A stretch of DNA of 64,000 bases from Herbinix hemicellulosilytica (GCF_002904165.1 NZ_CVTD020000010.1:1-64000), one strand, 5' to 3'; positions 52,718-61,527 are shown, numbered from the stretch's first letter. Numbers and translations are program-made. The notes: generated from the sequence alone by a model not told the origin.

Positions 52718-52852
52718 ATGTTAAAGCATAGCCACAAAAATTATGTTACTTTTGGAGGAAATATTACGGCTGTTAAAGATGGAATTTACATTATAACAGG
52801 AATTATAACTTCAGAGAAATCTACAATTGCTCAAATGTTAGCAGAATCATAA
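52718..52852 (+). pseudogene. P-loop kinase-like fragment, 44 codons
   Basis: ATG 52718 starts a frame encoding VKDGIYIITGIITSEKSTIA, then QMLAES-stop. The Walker A is degenerate (TSEKST in place of a GxGKST loop). It resembles the first 30 residues of a nucleoside-kinase-like protein; the rest is missing. It is not functional. Confidence 0.5.
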
Positions 52853-52862
52853 CGCCATTTGG

Positions 52863-52896
52863 CCTTTGATATGTGCTTGTGTGAACATATCAAAGG
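52863..52896 (+). repeat. Hairpin H4
   Basis: CCTTTGATATGT (52863-52874) and ACATATCAAAGG (52885-52896) form a perfect 12-base inverted repeat with a 10-base loop. Confidence 0.8.
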
Positions 52897-52951
52897 TCAC
52901 TTTAATTTTATAAGGACAAATTTGCTTTCAAGTCATACGCTCTGATAAATT

Positions 52952-52982
52952 TTGATATGTCAAAAATAAATTGACATATCAA
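52952..52982 (+). repeat. Hairpin H5
   Basis: TTGATATGTCAA (52952-52963) and TTGACATATCAA (52971-52982) are perfect inverted repeats with a 7-base spacer, in a T/A-rich setting. Confidence 0.8.
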
Positions 52983-53046
52983 CCATATAGATTTGAGCCG
53001 GAATTTTGCTAAACGGGAAGGATGACTGATAAAATTAAGAAAAATC

Positions 53047-53427
53047 TTATAGAATATTTTGTATAGTAACTTTTTCTAATTCAGAAATATGGTCGATTAA
53101 AAACTTTAAGGCATGAACACTTGCCAGTGCTTCTTCTTTATTTTCTTCTTTTATATATTGGGGTAGTTTCCATAACTCTATTTCGATATTATCCATTTCT
53201 TGATGATCAACAAATAATTTTAACTTTTCCGAATAATTTTTCCATTTTTCTTTAAAATCTATAGATGATTTATATGCTTTATCCCAATCATTATCAGTTA
53301 TATATTGCTCAATTTCATCATTGAGTCTTCTTAAGTCATCAGATACTTTATTTAGATATTTTAATGAAAATGCAATATTAATTACCATAATAGCAAATAT
53401 TAATAAAGATATAACAATATTCTTCAT
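53047..53427 (-). CDS. DUF4363-family protein
   Basis: The 126-residue protein has an N-terminal membrane helix (KNIVISLLIFAIMVINIAFS) and a helical, charged remainder (RLNDEIEQYITDNDWDKAYK). This matches DUF4363 proteins that pair with DUF421 genes in clostridia. The function is unknown. It lies 5 bases downstream of the DUF421 gene in the same operon. Confidence 0.8.
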   Translation of the reverse strand: MKNIVISLLIFAIMVINIAFSLKYLNKVSDDLRRLNDEIEQYITDNDWDKAYKSSIDFKEKWKNYSEKLKLFVDHQEMDNIEIELWKLPQYIKEENKEEALASVHALKFLIDHISELEKVTIQNIL

Positions 53428-53432
53428 AAGTT

Positions 53433-54113
53433 TTATTTACCTTCTTTCTTAAGTTGATATACAAATTTGCCTTGCGAATCAAGTAAAGCCAGAAATATCT
53501 GTTCAGCAGATGATATATTTCTTTTATTCAACTGTTCATTCAGCCAAGATTTATCTTTTTCTATAAGCTTCAGGTTTCTGTCATTTATCCTGCCATCAAG
53601 AATTAATGTGACAGGCATCTTGTTTTGGCTGGATTTAATATTTAAGTCTTTTCTGGTGGCAGGTTCCTGTTCGCTTTTTGGAATTATAGTTATTTGGCCA
53701 CGAGTTTCCAGGATAGCATATTCTATATCATCAAGATTATAATAATCTTTCAAACGTAATTCTTCCAACAAATCATTAATATTAATTCTGTTTTTTTTAA
53801 GTTCCTTAATATTAATTTTTCCTTTTTCTATTAATATACTGGGTTGCCCACAAAAAATAAGCCTTGCTAATTCACTTTTTAGTTGCAATGTAGAAATCAA
53901 GACTTGTAAAACTAGCAAAGTTATTATTGGAATAATACCATGAAACAAAGGTATACCAGTGTTTTGCATAGGCATTGCTGCGAGCTCTGAAATCATAAGA
54001 GCAATAACAAGCTCAAATGGCTGGAGTTGTCCAATTTGTCTTTTTCCCATAATCCTCATTATAAACACTACAACAAAATACAAAACTATGGATCTAAATA
54101 ATATGATTAACAT
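53433..54113 (-). CDS. DUF421-family membrane protein (YetF-like)
   Basis: The 226-residue protein has three membrane helices and the hallmark YFVVVFIMRIMGKRQIGQLQ and PFELVIALMISELAAMPMQN, then a cytoplasmic YetF domain (FCGQPSILIEKGKINIKELK, INDLLEELRLKDYYNLDDIE). YetF-type proteins in spore formers affect spore or envelope properties, but the role here is not known. The DUF4363 partner follows. Confidence 0.88.
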   Translation of the reverse strand: MLIILFRSIVLYFVVVFIMRIMGKRQIGQLQPFELVIALMISELAAMPMQNTGIPLFHGIIPIITLLVLQVLISTLQLKSELARLIFCGQPSILIEKGKINIKELKKNRININDLLEELRLKDYYNLDDIEYAILETRGQITIIPKSEQEPATRKDLNIKSSQNKMPVTLILDGRINDRNLKLIEKDKSWLNEQLNKRNISSAEQIFLALLDSQGKFVYQLKKEGK

Positions 54114-54206
54114 AAAATCACTCCCTGAAATAATTTTACATTATTATCTATTATCTGATGTAAAAAGTATATTATTCTTGTTCAGGGCTATTAACAATGA
54201 TTAATT

Positions 54207-54311
54207 TATGAATGCCTAAACGAAAAGCCTGTAAGTGATTCTAAAGTAATATTGGCAGATGGACCAACCGGCGCTTTTAATTCAAATACAGGAAGTGAAA
54301 AAACTTCTTAA
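54207..54311 (+). pseudogene. 3' remnant of an unidentified gene
   Basis: A frame ending EKPVSDSKVILADGPTGAFN, then SNTGSEKTS-stop, lacks a start. It looks like the last ~30 codons of a lost gene and cannot be named. Confidence 0.35.
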
Positions 54312-54588
54312 AATTTAGTTAGTGATAGGAAGTTGTTATATAATACATAATGAACGCAAATGTGACTTAAAATTCATTTGAGGAAAAGTTATATAGTATT
54401 AGTTTAAATGTAAGTGTTTAATCATCAATACATATAAAAGTTTTGAATTGAGGATAAATGCTAAATGTTAGATTTGCTATATTATTTAATTATGGGCTTT
54501 ATTATTAGAAATATAAAAAAGATAGGAAAAGAACATTGTCTTTTCATATCTTTAAATATGCCGCTTTAAAAAAAGGTAGGGAATACGA
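54312..54588. other. AT-rich region with repeated hairpin
   Basis: At 54515-54570 there is AAAAAAGATAGGAAAAGAAC, then GTCTTTTCATATCTTTAAATATG, a diverged copy of the 46654 hairpin region. Confidence 0.5.
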
Positions 54589-55791
54589 ATGGATCATTAT
54601 GATAGAATTTTAGAACGGCAGTTTGTGATGACTGATTCCGGAAAGATTGATAAAATCAAGGATTTATATGTGACCTATAATCCAATGGTGGATTTGCAGG
54701 CACTAAAAGACAAGGGATTTCTTGATGCTGTGGAGAAGATGATGGAGCCTATCTTGGATAAATTCGATGATTTTGCTCCGGAAGTGTTGGCTTACTGGGC
54801 AAAGCTTGGAATGGTAAAGGAAGCCCACGGACGGGATGATGTGATGAGCTGGACGGAGTACGCCGCAAAGACGGGTTATTTATGGGAATCTCCCAATTCC
54901 CCAATGGAAGGTGTACAGAATCGCTATAAAATGTGGAACTCCTTTGTTCCGGTTTCAGCCTTTGATCCTAGGAATGAGGGGCGGAAATACCCTACAGTAG
55001 TCGTACTGCACGGAGGTTTTAATCCAATCAGTATCATCGATGGATGGGGCTTTGTCCAGGAAGCTGCAAAGCGCGAGTGGATTGTAATTGTCCCTTCACT
55101 GGAACTTGATGATATTATTGACGAAATTCTGGATAAGGCAAAAAAGCTTTATCCGATAGACGAGAGTAGAATATATGCCTGTGGTTTTTCCTATGGAGGG
55201 TATATGTCTTGTACACTGGGAAATAAGCGTCCGGACGTATATGCTGCGGTAGGACCTTGTGGAGCTCCTATTAATAACAGCTTCTGTGACAAGGCGATAG
55301 GACCTGAGCCGCAAATGCCTTTTGACGGAATACCTCGGGCACTGGCGATGAATACTAATATGCCTATTTTTACGGCTTCGGGAAACCTGGATGGCGGACG
55401 ATTCCCTGTATATGATGCGAAGAATATGTATAATGGAAGCTCATTTGTAAAAGAAATGGTGGAAGGTATCAATTCCTGGGCAAGGGTAAACGATGCAAAG
55501 GAGATAGATCTCTCAGAAGTTCTTGCTATGAGAGAACGAGATGATCTATCAGAGGCAGAGAAGGGTCTTGGATTGCCTCTTCCTGCTGATTGTCTGAAGA
55601 CGGTGGTATCTGACGGAATTACAAATTATATAGGAGATTTAAAAAGTAGGGATGGCGTGACCCGTATAAGAATTATGTGCATGATGAATATACCTCACTG
55701 GCCTACCCCGGAAATGGTTCGTCAGATGTATGAATTCTTCTCACATTTCTCAAGAGATCCTAAGACAAAGGAAAGTATCTATACAGAGTAA
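54589..55791 (+). CDS. Alpha/beta-hydrolase esterase
   Basis: The 400-residue protein has YPTVVVLHGGFNPISIIDGW (oxyanion region) and the nucleophile elbow YACGFSYGGYMSC at about residue 198. A late MMNIPHWPTP supplies the catalytic His. The C-terminal 100 residues are family-specific. No signal peptide is present, so it probably acts on imported or intracellular esters, perhaps acetylated sugars. It is followed by MATE and two further esterase genes, so it likely belongs to one polysaccharide-processing cluster. A longer intergenic gap precedes it. Confidence 0.78.
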   Translation: MDHYDRILERQFVMTDSGKIDKIKDLYVTYNPMVDLQALKDKGFLDAVEKMMEPILDKFDDFAPEVLAYWAKLGMVKEAHGRDDVMSWTEYAAKTGYLWESPNSPMEGVQNRYKMWNSFVPVSAFDPRNEGRKYPTVVVLHGGFNPISIIDGWGFVQEAAKREWIVIVPSLELDDIIDEILDKAKKLYPIDESRIYACGFSYGGYMSCTLGNKRPDVYAAVGPCGAPINNSFCDKAIGPEPQMPFDGIPRALAMNTNMPIFTASGNLDGGRFPVYDAKNMYNGSSFVKEMVEGINSWARVNDAKEIDLSEVLAMRERDDLSEAEKGLGLPLPADCLKTVVSDGITNYIGDLKSRDGVTRIRIMCMMNIPHWPTPEMVRQMYEFFSHFSRDPKTKESIYTE

Positions 55792-55809
55792 ACTAAAGAT
55801 ATTTAACAA

Positions 55810-57222
55810 ATGACAATGGACTATATCAGTTTGGAGAAAAAGATGAACAGTATTAGACTAATATTTAACAAGCTATATATTAAGGATAAATCATTCTATA
55901 AGACGATAGCAAGAATTGCTATCCCAATTGCTTTTCAGAGTTTGATAACAACCGGTGTTAACATGATGGACACCATAATGATTAGTTCACTTGGGGAGAC
56001 GGAGCTTTCAGGAGTCTCCCTGGCTAATCAATTTATTGTGATTTTTATTGGCTGTTGTATGGGAATTGGAATGGGGGCTTCGGTACTGGTATCTCGTTAT
56101 TATGGTATGCGTGAACCGGAAGCTATAAGAAAGACAATAGCAATTATGATTAGACTTTCTCTTGTGATTGCTACAGTGTTTTGCATAGCAACAATTATGG
56201 TTCCAAGAGGTATTATGCGTATTTACACCCCGGATAAAAACATTATTGAACAGGGGAGTATTTATTTTAAGTGGTCAATTATAAGTTATTTTTTAATGGG
56301 TTTATCTTTAACCTGTACCTTGGTATTGAGAGCTGTGGGAAAAGTTAAATTACCTCTTTTTGTTTCTATTGCAGCTTTTTTTATCAATGTAGGCTCCAAT
56401 TATGTTTTTATTTTTGGTAAGTTTGGAATGCCCGAAATGCGTGTTGCCGGTGCGGCCGTTGGAACTTTAATTGCCCGTATTTTTGAGTTTGTAATGATAT
56501 GCGGGTATATATTCATAAAAGATACTGTAATTGGCTTTAGGTTGAAACACCTTTTTATGAAAACGGGTTCTTTGTGGAAAGAGTATATTCGTATTAGCTT
56601 ACCGGTTTTAATAAGTGATTTTATTTTTATGTTTGGAAACAACGTGATAGCCATGGTAATCGGAAGACTTGGAGAGAGTTTTGTTGCAGCAAATGCAGTT
56701 ACAACGATGACTCAACAGCTGAGTTCTGTATTGACCATGGGCATGGCGCAGGCGGCTGCTATTGTGACGGGATACGTATTGGGCGAGGGTAACAAAAAGA
56801 AAGCACAAAGCCAAGGATATGCATTGCTTGGTCTGGGAATTGCTTTCGGAATGTTTGCTGCTATGGTGATTAGGCTAATAAGTGATCCTATGATACGTGC
56901 CTATAATGTATCGGATGAGACTGCTGAAATCGCACGGCAACTGATGTCTGCTATAAGCATAATCGTACTGTTTCAGTCCACCAACACTATTATGACAAAA
57001 GGAACTTTGCGTGGTGGTGGAGATACCTTGATGCTGATGGTGACAGATAATGTTTTCCTATGGGTACTGTCCATACCTTTGGGTATCTTGGCAGGGTTTG
57101 TATTTAATTTTTCTGCATTTTGGATTTATACTTTTTTAAAAATAGATCAGGTAGCAAAAGCAATTTGGTGTGTTAAAAGACTCAGAAGCGGAAAATGGAT
57201 CAAAAAAATATCGATAGCGTAA
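55810..57222 (+). CDS. MATE-family efflux transporter
   Basis: The 470-residue protein has about 12 membrane helices with MATE hallmarks: TTGVNMMDTIMISSLGETEL, VSLANQFIVIFIGCCMGIGM and the second-half repeat NAVTTMTQQLSSVLTMGMAQ with VTGYVLGEGNKKKAQSQGY. MATE proteins export drugs or metabolites using ion gradients. The start may also be ATG 55852 (MNSIRLIFNK), since GGAG lies before it. Lying between esterase genes, it may export an aromatic acid released from plant walls (inference). Confidence 0.88.
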   Translation: MTMDYISLEKKMNSIRLIFNKLYIKDKSFYKTIARIAIPIAFQSLITTGVNMMDTIMISSLGETELSGVSLANQFIVIFIGCCMGIGMGASVLVSRYYGMREPEAIRKTIAIMIRLSLVIATVFCIATIMVPRGIMRIYTPDKNIIEQGSIYFKWSIISYFLMGLSLTCTLVLRAVGKVKLPLFVSIAAFFINVGSNYVFIFGKFGMPEMRVAGAAVGTLIARIFEFVMICGYIFIKDTVIGFRLKHLFMKTGSLWKEYIRISLPVLISDFIFMFGNNVIAMVIGRLGESFVAANAVTTMTQQLSSVLTMGMAQAAAIVTGYVLGEGNKKKAQSQGYALLGLGIAFGMFAAMVIRLISDPMIRAYNVSDETAEIARQLMSAISIIVLFQSTNTIMTKGTLRGGGDTLMLMVTDNVFLWVLSIPLGILAGFVFNFSAFWIYTFLKIDQVAKAIWCVKRLRSGKWIKKISIA

Positions 57223-57237
57223 GGTGGTGAGCAAAAA

Positions 57238-59412
57238 GTGAAACAATGGAAATTAACTTGGGGCTATGTACCGATTACTTACGATACTGAGCTCGGAGTA
57301 TTGGAGAATGTAACTCAGCATGTGGTAATCAAAAACAACCTAAACGGGGAAAAGATAAGATTAAAATTTACAAATATAGGAAATGACAGCGAACTTATTA
57401 TGGAGAAAGTGGTTGTTTGCAAAAGAAACCGTCTTACAGGAATTCTGTCAGATGGTGTAACCATTACCAGAAATAATAAGGAAAAAATTATTCTTAAGCC
57501 TGATGAAGAATGCTGGAGCGACGAGATAAAATGGAATGTGCTTGCTATAGACGATTTGGAGATTTTTACATACTTTAAAGAAAAAACAGTAGTAAAAACG
57601 GCATGTTTAACCTGGAGTACTGAAATTTGGAACAGCAATCTTTATGAGGGAGATGTACAAGAAGGTAAAAAACTGGATTATAAGGATGTTTTTCCTTTTC
57701 TGGGATCAAACATTTACTCCGGCAGATGCTTGGTGGGTTTTTCCCGAGTGGCTCTATATTCAGACGCTGATGTAAAAACAGTAGCTTTATTTGGGGATTC
57801 TATTACACATATGTCCTATTACAGTGATCCTCTGACTAAAATGCTTTACCGCAGACTGCCTGGTCAGGTTACGGTGATAAATGGAGGAATTGGTGGAAAC
57901 CGATTGATAGCAGATGCACCATATGTAGAAGCTATGCCGGGACATGGCAAGCTGTTTGGTAAAGCCGGTATCGAGCGTTTTGAAAAGGATATATATGAAG
58001 ATACTACACCTGATATTATATTCTGTATGGAAGGTGTAAATGATTGCACTCATAGTTTTGTTTTTAAAGAAGATAAAATTCCAACAGGAGAAGATTTGTG
58101 GAATGGATTAGAAAAGATAATTAATATAGCACATTCAAAAGGGAGTAAAGTGTATATCAGCACGGTAATGCCCTTTGGATGCTATAATGAGCCATTTAGA
58201 GAAGCTGCAGAGCAAATCCGACAAGATTTCAACGCAAGAATAAGATCACAAAACAGCGCGGATGGTTTGATAGACCTTGATGAACTTATGAGAAAAGAAG
58301 ATGATATCCATTTTATGAAAGATGGAATGCACTTCGGAGATGGTGTTCATCCCAATGCTGAGGGTGGCAAGGTTATTGCGAGTGCATTACTATTGAAAAT
58401 ATTAGGAGAAAGTATGGACTTTCGCAAAGAGCAACATCTAGCCATTCCACTGTTTGAGAATCCGATTGATTATCCGGTAGAAACTTTGGCGGACATGGTT
58501 CGCCTGGTTTTTAAAATTAGAGATTGTAAAGACCCTGCCGAAAAAGAAAAGATGCAACATAAGTTTGTGGAACTTAGGAACATGCTGCAAAATACTTACG
58601 AAGTGAAAGCTCCTGTGTATCTTTGGCCTGATGGCAAGATTCCTGGTTTTAATGAATATACACATAATGATGATTATGAATATGCCCACGATCCGGATTT
58701 CAAACCTTATTTGCTGGAAGTACTTTTACCTGAGAATATAAAACCCAAGGGAGCAATGATAACCATTGCCGGTGGCGAGCATGGCATGAATGTGGTGAGT
58801 GAATGCTATCAAATTTGCAAGAACTTTAACGACAGAGGATATCAATGCTTTATTTTAGTCGGTCGTCCTAACCGCAGACCATGGAAGGGGCAAGAATGCG
58901 GAGTGGATGTGACAAGAGCAATACGCTATGTGAGAGCTAATGCAGAGAAATATCGCATTAAAGAAAATCAAATTGTACTTACGGGTTTTTCAAATGGTGG
59001 TATCGCAATAGAGCAGTGTATTCAGTATTATTCGGGAAAACAACAAGTTAAGGATATTTTTACGGATTATGAGCCGGACGAATTAGACAAGTATTCTGCC
59101 ACTCCTGACGCTCAGATTTGTGTATATGGTCCCAGACATAAGGGAACGAAATTTGATTACACCAATGTCGTTTATCCTCCCACCTTTTTTGCTGTGGGAA
59201 GGATGGACTTTGCTGCTATCGAGAATTTGAATGCCGTCTATTTTGATTTATGTCAGAGAAAAATTCCGGTTGAGATTCACACTTTCTCGGGGCATCCGCA
59301 TGGCTATGCCGGTTGGAAAATAATAGACGGCAAAGGAAATCAAAACTTTGATCTTTGGGAACCGCTTGCAGACCATTTTATACAGGATGTTTTTTCAAAA
59401 AATAGATATTAA
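57238..59412 (+). CDS. Two-domain esterase: SGNH hydrolase plus alpha/beta hydrolase
   Basis: The 724-residue protein begins with a beta-sandwich region (about residues 1-175) and an SGNH/GDSL domain: ALFGDSITHMSYYSD (about 186), GGIGGNRLIAD, EGVNDCTHS (about 265) and FGDGVHPNAEGGKVI. A linker leads to a second hydrolase with TIAGGEHGMNVVSECYQ, VLTGFSNGGIAIEQC (about 582) and FSGHPHGYAG (His). Both active sites look complete. Such fused esterases deacylate plant polysaccharides. GGTGGTGAGC precedes the GTG start. No export signal is visible. Confidence 0.82.
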   Translation: MKQWKLTWGYVPITYDTELGVLENVTQHVVIKNNLNGEKIRLKFTNIGNDSELIMEKVVVCKRNRLTGILSDGVTITRNNKEKIILKPDEECWSDEIKWNVLAIDDLEIFTYFKEKTVVKTACLTWSTEIWNSNLYEGDVQEGKKLDYKDVFPFLGSNIYSGRCLVGFSRVALYSDADVKTVALFGDSITHMSYYSDPLTKMLYRRLPGQVTVINGGIGGNRLIADAPYVEAMPGHGKLFGKAGIERFEKDIYEDTTPDIIFCMEGVNDCTHSFVFKEDKIPTGEDLWNGLEKIINIAHSKGSKVYISTVMPFGCYNEPFREAAEQIRQDFNARIRSQNSADGLIDLDELMRKEDDIHFMKDGMHFGDGVHPNAEGGKVIASALLLKILGESMDFRKEQHLAIPLFENPIDYPVETLADMVRLVFKIRDCKDPAEKEKMQHKFVELRNMLQNTYEVKAPVYLWPDGKIPGFNEYTHNDDYEYAHDPDFKPYLLEVLLPENIKPKGAMITIAGGEHGMNVVSECYQICKNFNDRGYQCFILVGRPNRRPWKGQECGVDVTRAIRYVRANAEKYRIKENQIVLTGFSNGGIAIEQCIQYYSGKQQVKDIFTDYEPDELDKYSATPDAQICVYGPRHKGTKFDYTNVVYPPTFFAVGRMDFAAIENLNAVYFDLCQRKIPVEIHTFSGHPHGYAGWKIIDGKGNQNFDLWEPLADHFIQDVFSKNRY

Positions 59413-59457
59413 TAAAAAGTATACTTTTATATTTTTATTAATAAAAGGAGAAAAAAT

Positions 59458-60255
59458 ATGGCTGAATTAAATATTAGATTATTTGCACCGTCCCTTAGCC
59501 GTTTTACAAATTTATTAATGGTGTTACCGATTGATACACCACCTATGATGACAGAAGGGAATATTCATTATAAAAGACCTATGAAAACATTATTTTTACT
59601 TCATGGTTATTCCGGAAATTACATGGATTGGATGATAGGAAGCAGAATTGGTGAATTAGCTGCAAAATATAATATTGCGGTTGTAATGCCTTCGGGAGAC
59701 AATAGCTTTTACTTAAATATGGAGGCAAGTGGCAACAATTATGAAGACTTTATTTGCAAAGATTTAATTAATTTTCTGCGAAATACGTTTGGCTTGGCAA
59801 AAGTCCCTGAGGATACTTTCATTGGCGGTTTTTCTATGGGTGGATTTGGTGCTATACACAGTGGGTTGGTGCATCCGGAAGCATTCGGAAAAATGATAGG
59901 ACTGTCTTCAGCTCTGATATGTGACGGTATTAAAGGGATGAAACCAGGAACTCATAATCCGGTAGCCAATTACGCTTATTACAGGCAAACTTTCGGTGAT
60001 CTTGAGCACCTGGATGAAAGCATGAATAATCCCAAATATGTTGTGAAGAGACGGCTTGAAAATGGTGAGAAGATACAACCTATATTCATGGCTTGCGGTA
60101 GTGAGGACTTTTTAGTGGAGGCTAACCGTGATTTCAGAGATTTTCTTTTGAAGAATGGTGTGGATGTGACCTACAAGGAAAGCCCTGGTGTGCATGATTG
60201 GAATTTCTGGAACGAGTACATTGAACCGGCTATTTGTTGGGCTTTAGAAAGCTGA
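59458..60255 (+). CDS. CE1-like acetylesterase/tributyrin-esterase type
   Basis: The 265-residue protein has TLFLLHGYSGNYMDWMIGSR, the elbow FIGGFSMGGFGAIHSGL (about 124), an Asp in MACGSEDFLVE and the His in SPGVHDWNFW. The pattern matches the esterase D/CE1 group close to clostridial acetyl- or feruloyl-esterases acting on small substrates. AAGGAGAAAAAAT precedes the ATG. It ends the esterase cluster. Confidence 0.85.
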   Translation: MAELNIRLFAPSLSRFTNLLMVLPIDTPPMMTEGNIHYKRPMKTLFLLHGYSGNYMDWMIGSRIGELAAKYNIAVVMPSGDNSFYLNMEASGNNYEDFICKDLINFLRNTFGLAKVPEDTFIGGFSMGGFGAIHSGLVHPEAFGKMIGLSSALICDGIKGMKPGTHNPVANYAYYRQTFGDLEHLDESMNNPKYVVKRRLENGEKIQPIFMACGSEDFLVEANRDFRDFLLKNGVDVTYKESPGVHDWNFWNEYIEPAICWALES

Positions 60256-60380
60256 GGACAGAAATTAAAAGGAGACTTATACGAAGCATATTAGGTTGGT
60301 ACTTTCAACAAATCCTGTGAACTTTGATCATTAACAATGACATACTAACTCTCGGAATAAGTATATTACCAATTACTTAC

Positions 60381-60420
60381 ACCTTCGATATGTTTAAACG
60401 AATATATCGGAGGTGTTTTT
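60381..60420 (+). terminator. Hairpin H6, terminator-like
   Basis: ACCTTCGATATGTTTAAACG pairs with ATATATCGGAGGT, followed by GTTTTTTATT. It is a member of the GATATGT family. Confidence 0.65.
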
Positions 60421-60427
60421 TATTCTC

Positions 60428-60500
60428 TGGATGTTCCAATACATCCCAACTTATATTGCATGAGGTGGAACGTGCCGTATCGAAAAAGTACCTATAATTG
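60428..60500 (+). repeat. Recombinase 3'-end scar R6 (weak)
   Basis: GGATGTTCCAATACATCCC is followed by a frame H-E-V-E-R-A-V-S-K-K (60459 on). It is strongly decayed but has the same order as R1, R3 and R5. Confidence 0.4.
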
Positions 60501-60755
60501 CATAAAAAATAGCAATTAAATCAATGAAAGTCCATAGAATATTTTATTTTCAAATCAATGGAAAAGGCTAACCCGGTATTTGCTGCTATTTTCTTGCAAT
60601 TACTTTACTTATAACGATGTTTATAGTCAAAGAAATGGGAAAGCAAAGGTAAAGCTCAGGCATAAGAAAGGATGGTAATAATGAAAAAATATCTCTTTGC
60701 ATTTATTATAGTGATTGACGTCATGGATTAAAATGGCTATTCGGTAAGATAGATT

Positions 60756-60821
60756 TTTATGTAAGGTTGACATTACATTGGATATCGAGTATATTATTAA
60801 GTAATGTCAACTTTACATAAA
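60756..60821 (+). promoter_or_regulatory. Promoter inside a 21-bp inverted repeat
   Basis: TTTATGTAAGGTTGACATTAC (60756-60776, 21 positions, one mismatch to its partner) mirrors GTAATGTCAACTTTACATAAA at 60801-60821. TTGACA (60767-60772), 17 bases and TATATT (60790-60795) form the promoter; the right arm overlaps the ribosome site region. It is a likely operator of the following XRE gene. Confidence 0.75.
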
Positions 60822-60830
60822 GGGGTTTTT

Positions 60831-61091
60831 ATGAAAAATAGGGTTAGAGAATTAAGAGAGAAATTTGGTTTGACCCAAGAGCAGTTGGGTGAAATGGTAG
60901 GGGTTTCAAGACAGGCAATTAATGCCATAGAAACAGAAAAATTCGAACCATCTATTTGGCTTGCTTATGATATTTCACGAGTGTTTGGGTGTCATATTGA
61001 AGAAGTCTTTTTGTTTGAAATAAGTCCAAGAAAAACACGGGCAGACAGCAGCAGGAGGAATAGAAATGGCAATAAGGAATATTCGATATAA
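60831..61091 (+). CDS. XRE-family regulator next to peptide deformylase
   Basis: ATG 60831 is used, behind AAAGGGG; upstream frame extension runs through the operator. The 86-residue protein is nearly all HTH: VRELREKFGLTQEQLGEMVG, VSRQAINAIETEKFEPSIWL and AYDISRVFGCHIEEVFLFE. It resembles small regulators of the YgzD type. Its tail (SPRKTRADSSRRNRNGNKEY) overlaps the def start by 26 bases, so both are made from one message. The long palindrome around its promoter points to autorepression. Confidence 0.85.
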   Translation: MKNRVRELREKFGLTQEQLGEMVGVSRQAINAIETEKFEPSIWLAYDISRVFGCHIEEVFLFEISPRKTRADSSRRNRNGNKEYSI

Positions 61092-61527
61092 CAATGACAG
61101 TATTTTGAGAAAAAAGTGTAAAGAAGTAACTAGGGTTGATGATAAAATAAGAGAAATTCTTAATGATATGATGGATACACTTCATAATACTGAAAATGGT
61201 GCTGCATTGGCGGCAAACCAAATAGGAATTTTAAAACGATTAGTTGTAATTGATTATTGTGGATATACCCTTAAATTGGTCAACCCGCAAATAATAGAAT
61301 CAAGTGGTGTTCAAGAATGTATTGAAGGATGTCTTAGTTTTCCTAATCGTTTCGTAAAAACAATTCGTCCTCAAAAAGTAACTGTTCGGGCTTTGAATGA
61401 ATATGGCGAAGAAATAATTGTGACAGGTAAAGGCGAAATGGCTAAGTGCTTTTGCCATGAATTGGAACACTTAGACGGAGAAATTTTTTTAGATAAAGCT
61501 ATTGAAGAAATAGTGCCAGAGATATAG
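61066..61527 (+). CDS. def: Peptide deformylase
   Basis: The 153-residue protein has all three metal/catalytic motifs: NGAALAANQIGI (GxGxAAxQ, with Ala for one Gly), QECIEGCLSFPNRF (EGCLS Cys) and CFCHELEHLDGEIFLDKAI (HExxH). It removes formyl groups from nascent proteins. Coupling to an XRE regulator gene is odd for a housekeeping function, so this may be a second, regulated or antibiotic-tolerant copy. Replacement of the usual GIGLAAPQ by GAALAANQ is a visible oddity. GGAGGAATAG precedes its start inside the XRE gene. Confidence 0.93.
   Translation: MAIRNIRYNNDSILRKKCKEVTRVDDKIREILNDMMDTLHNTENGAALAANQIGILKRLVVIDYCGYTLKLVNPQIIESSGVQECIEGCLSFPNRFVKTIRPQKVTVRALNEYGEEIIVTGKGEMAKCFCHELEHLDGEIFLDKAIEEIVPEI

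Larger units (their letters stand above)
52506..53046. other. Non-coding region with decayed gene and hairpins
   Basis: It holds a decayed P-loop fragment (52718-52852) and hairpins H4 and H5. AACCAGAATAG occurs twice near 52588 and 52609. Confidence 0.5.
60256..60755. other. Intergenic region after the esterase cluster
   Basis: Hairpin H6 and scar R6 lie here. A truncated peptide start (ATGAAAAAATATCTCTTTGC at 60680, 17 codons) follows AAGGATGG but stops early, so it is a remnant. Confidence 0.5.
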
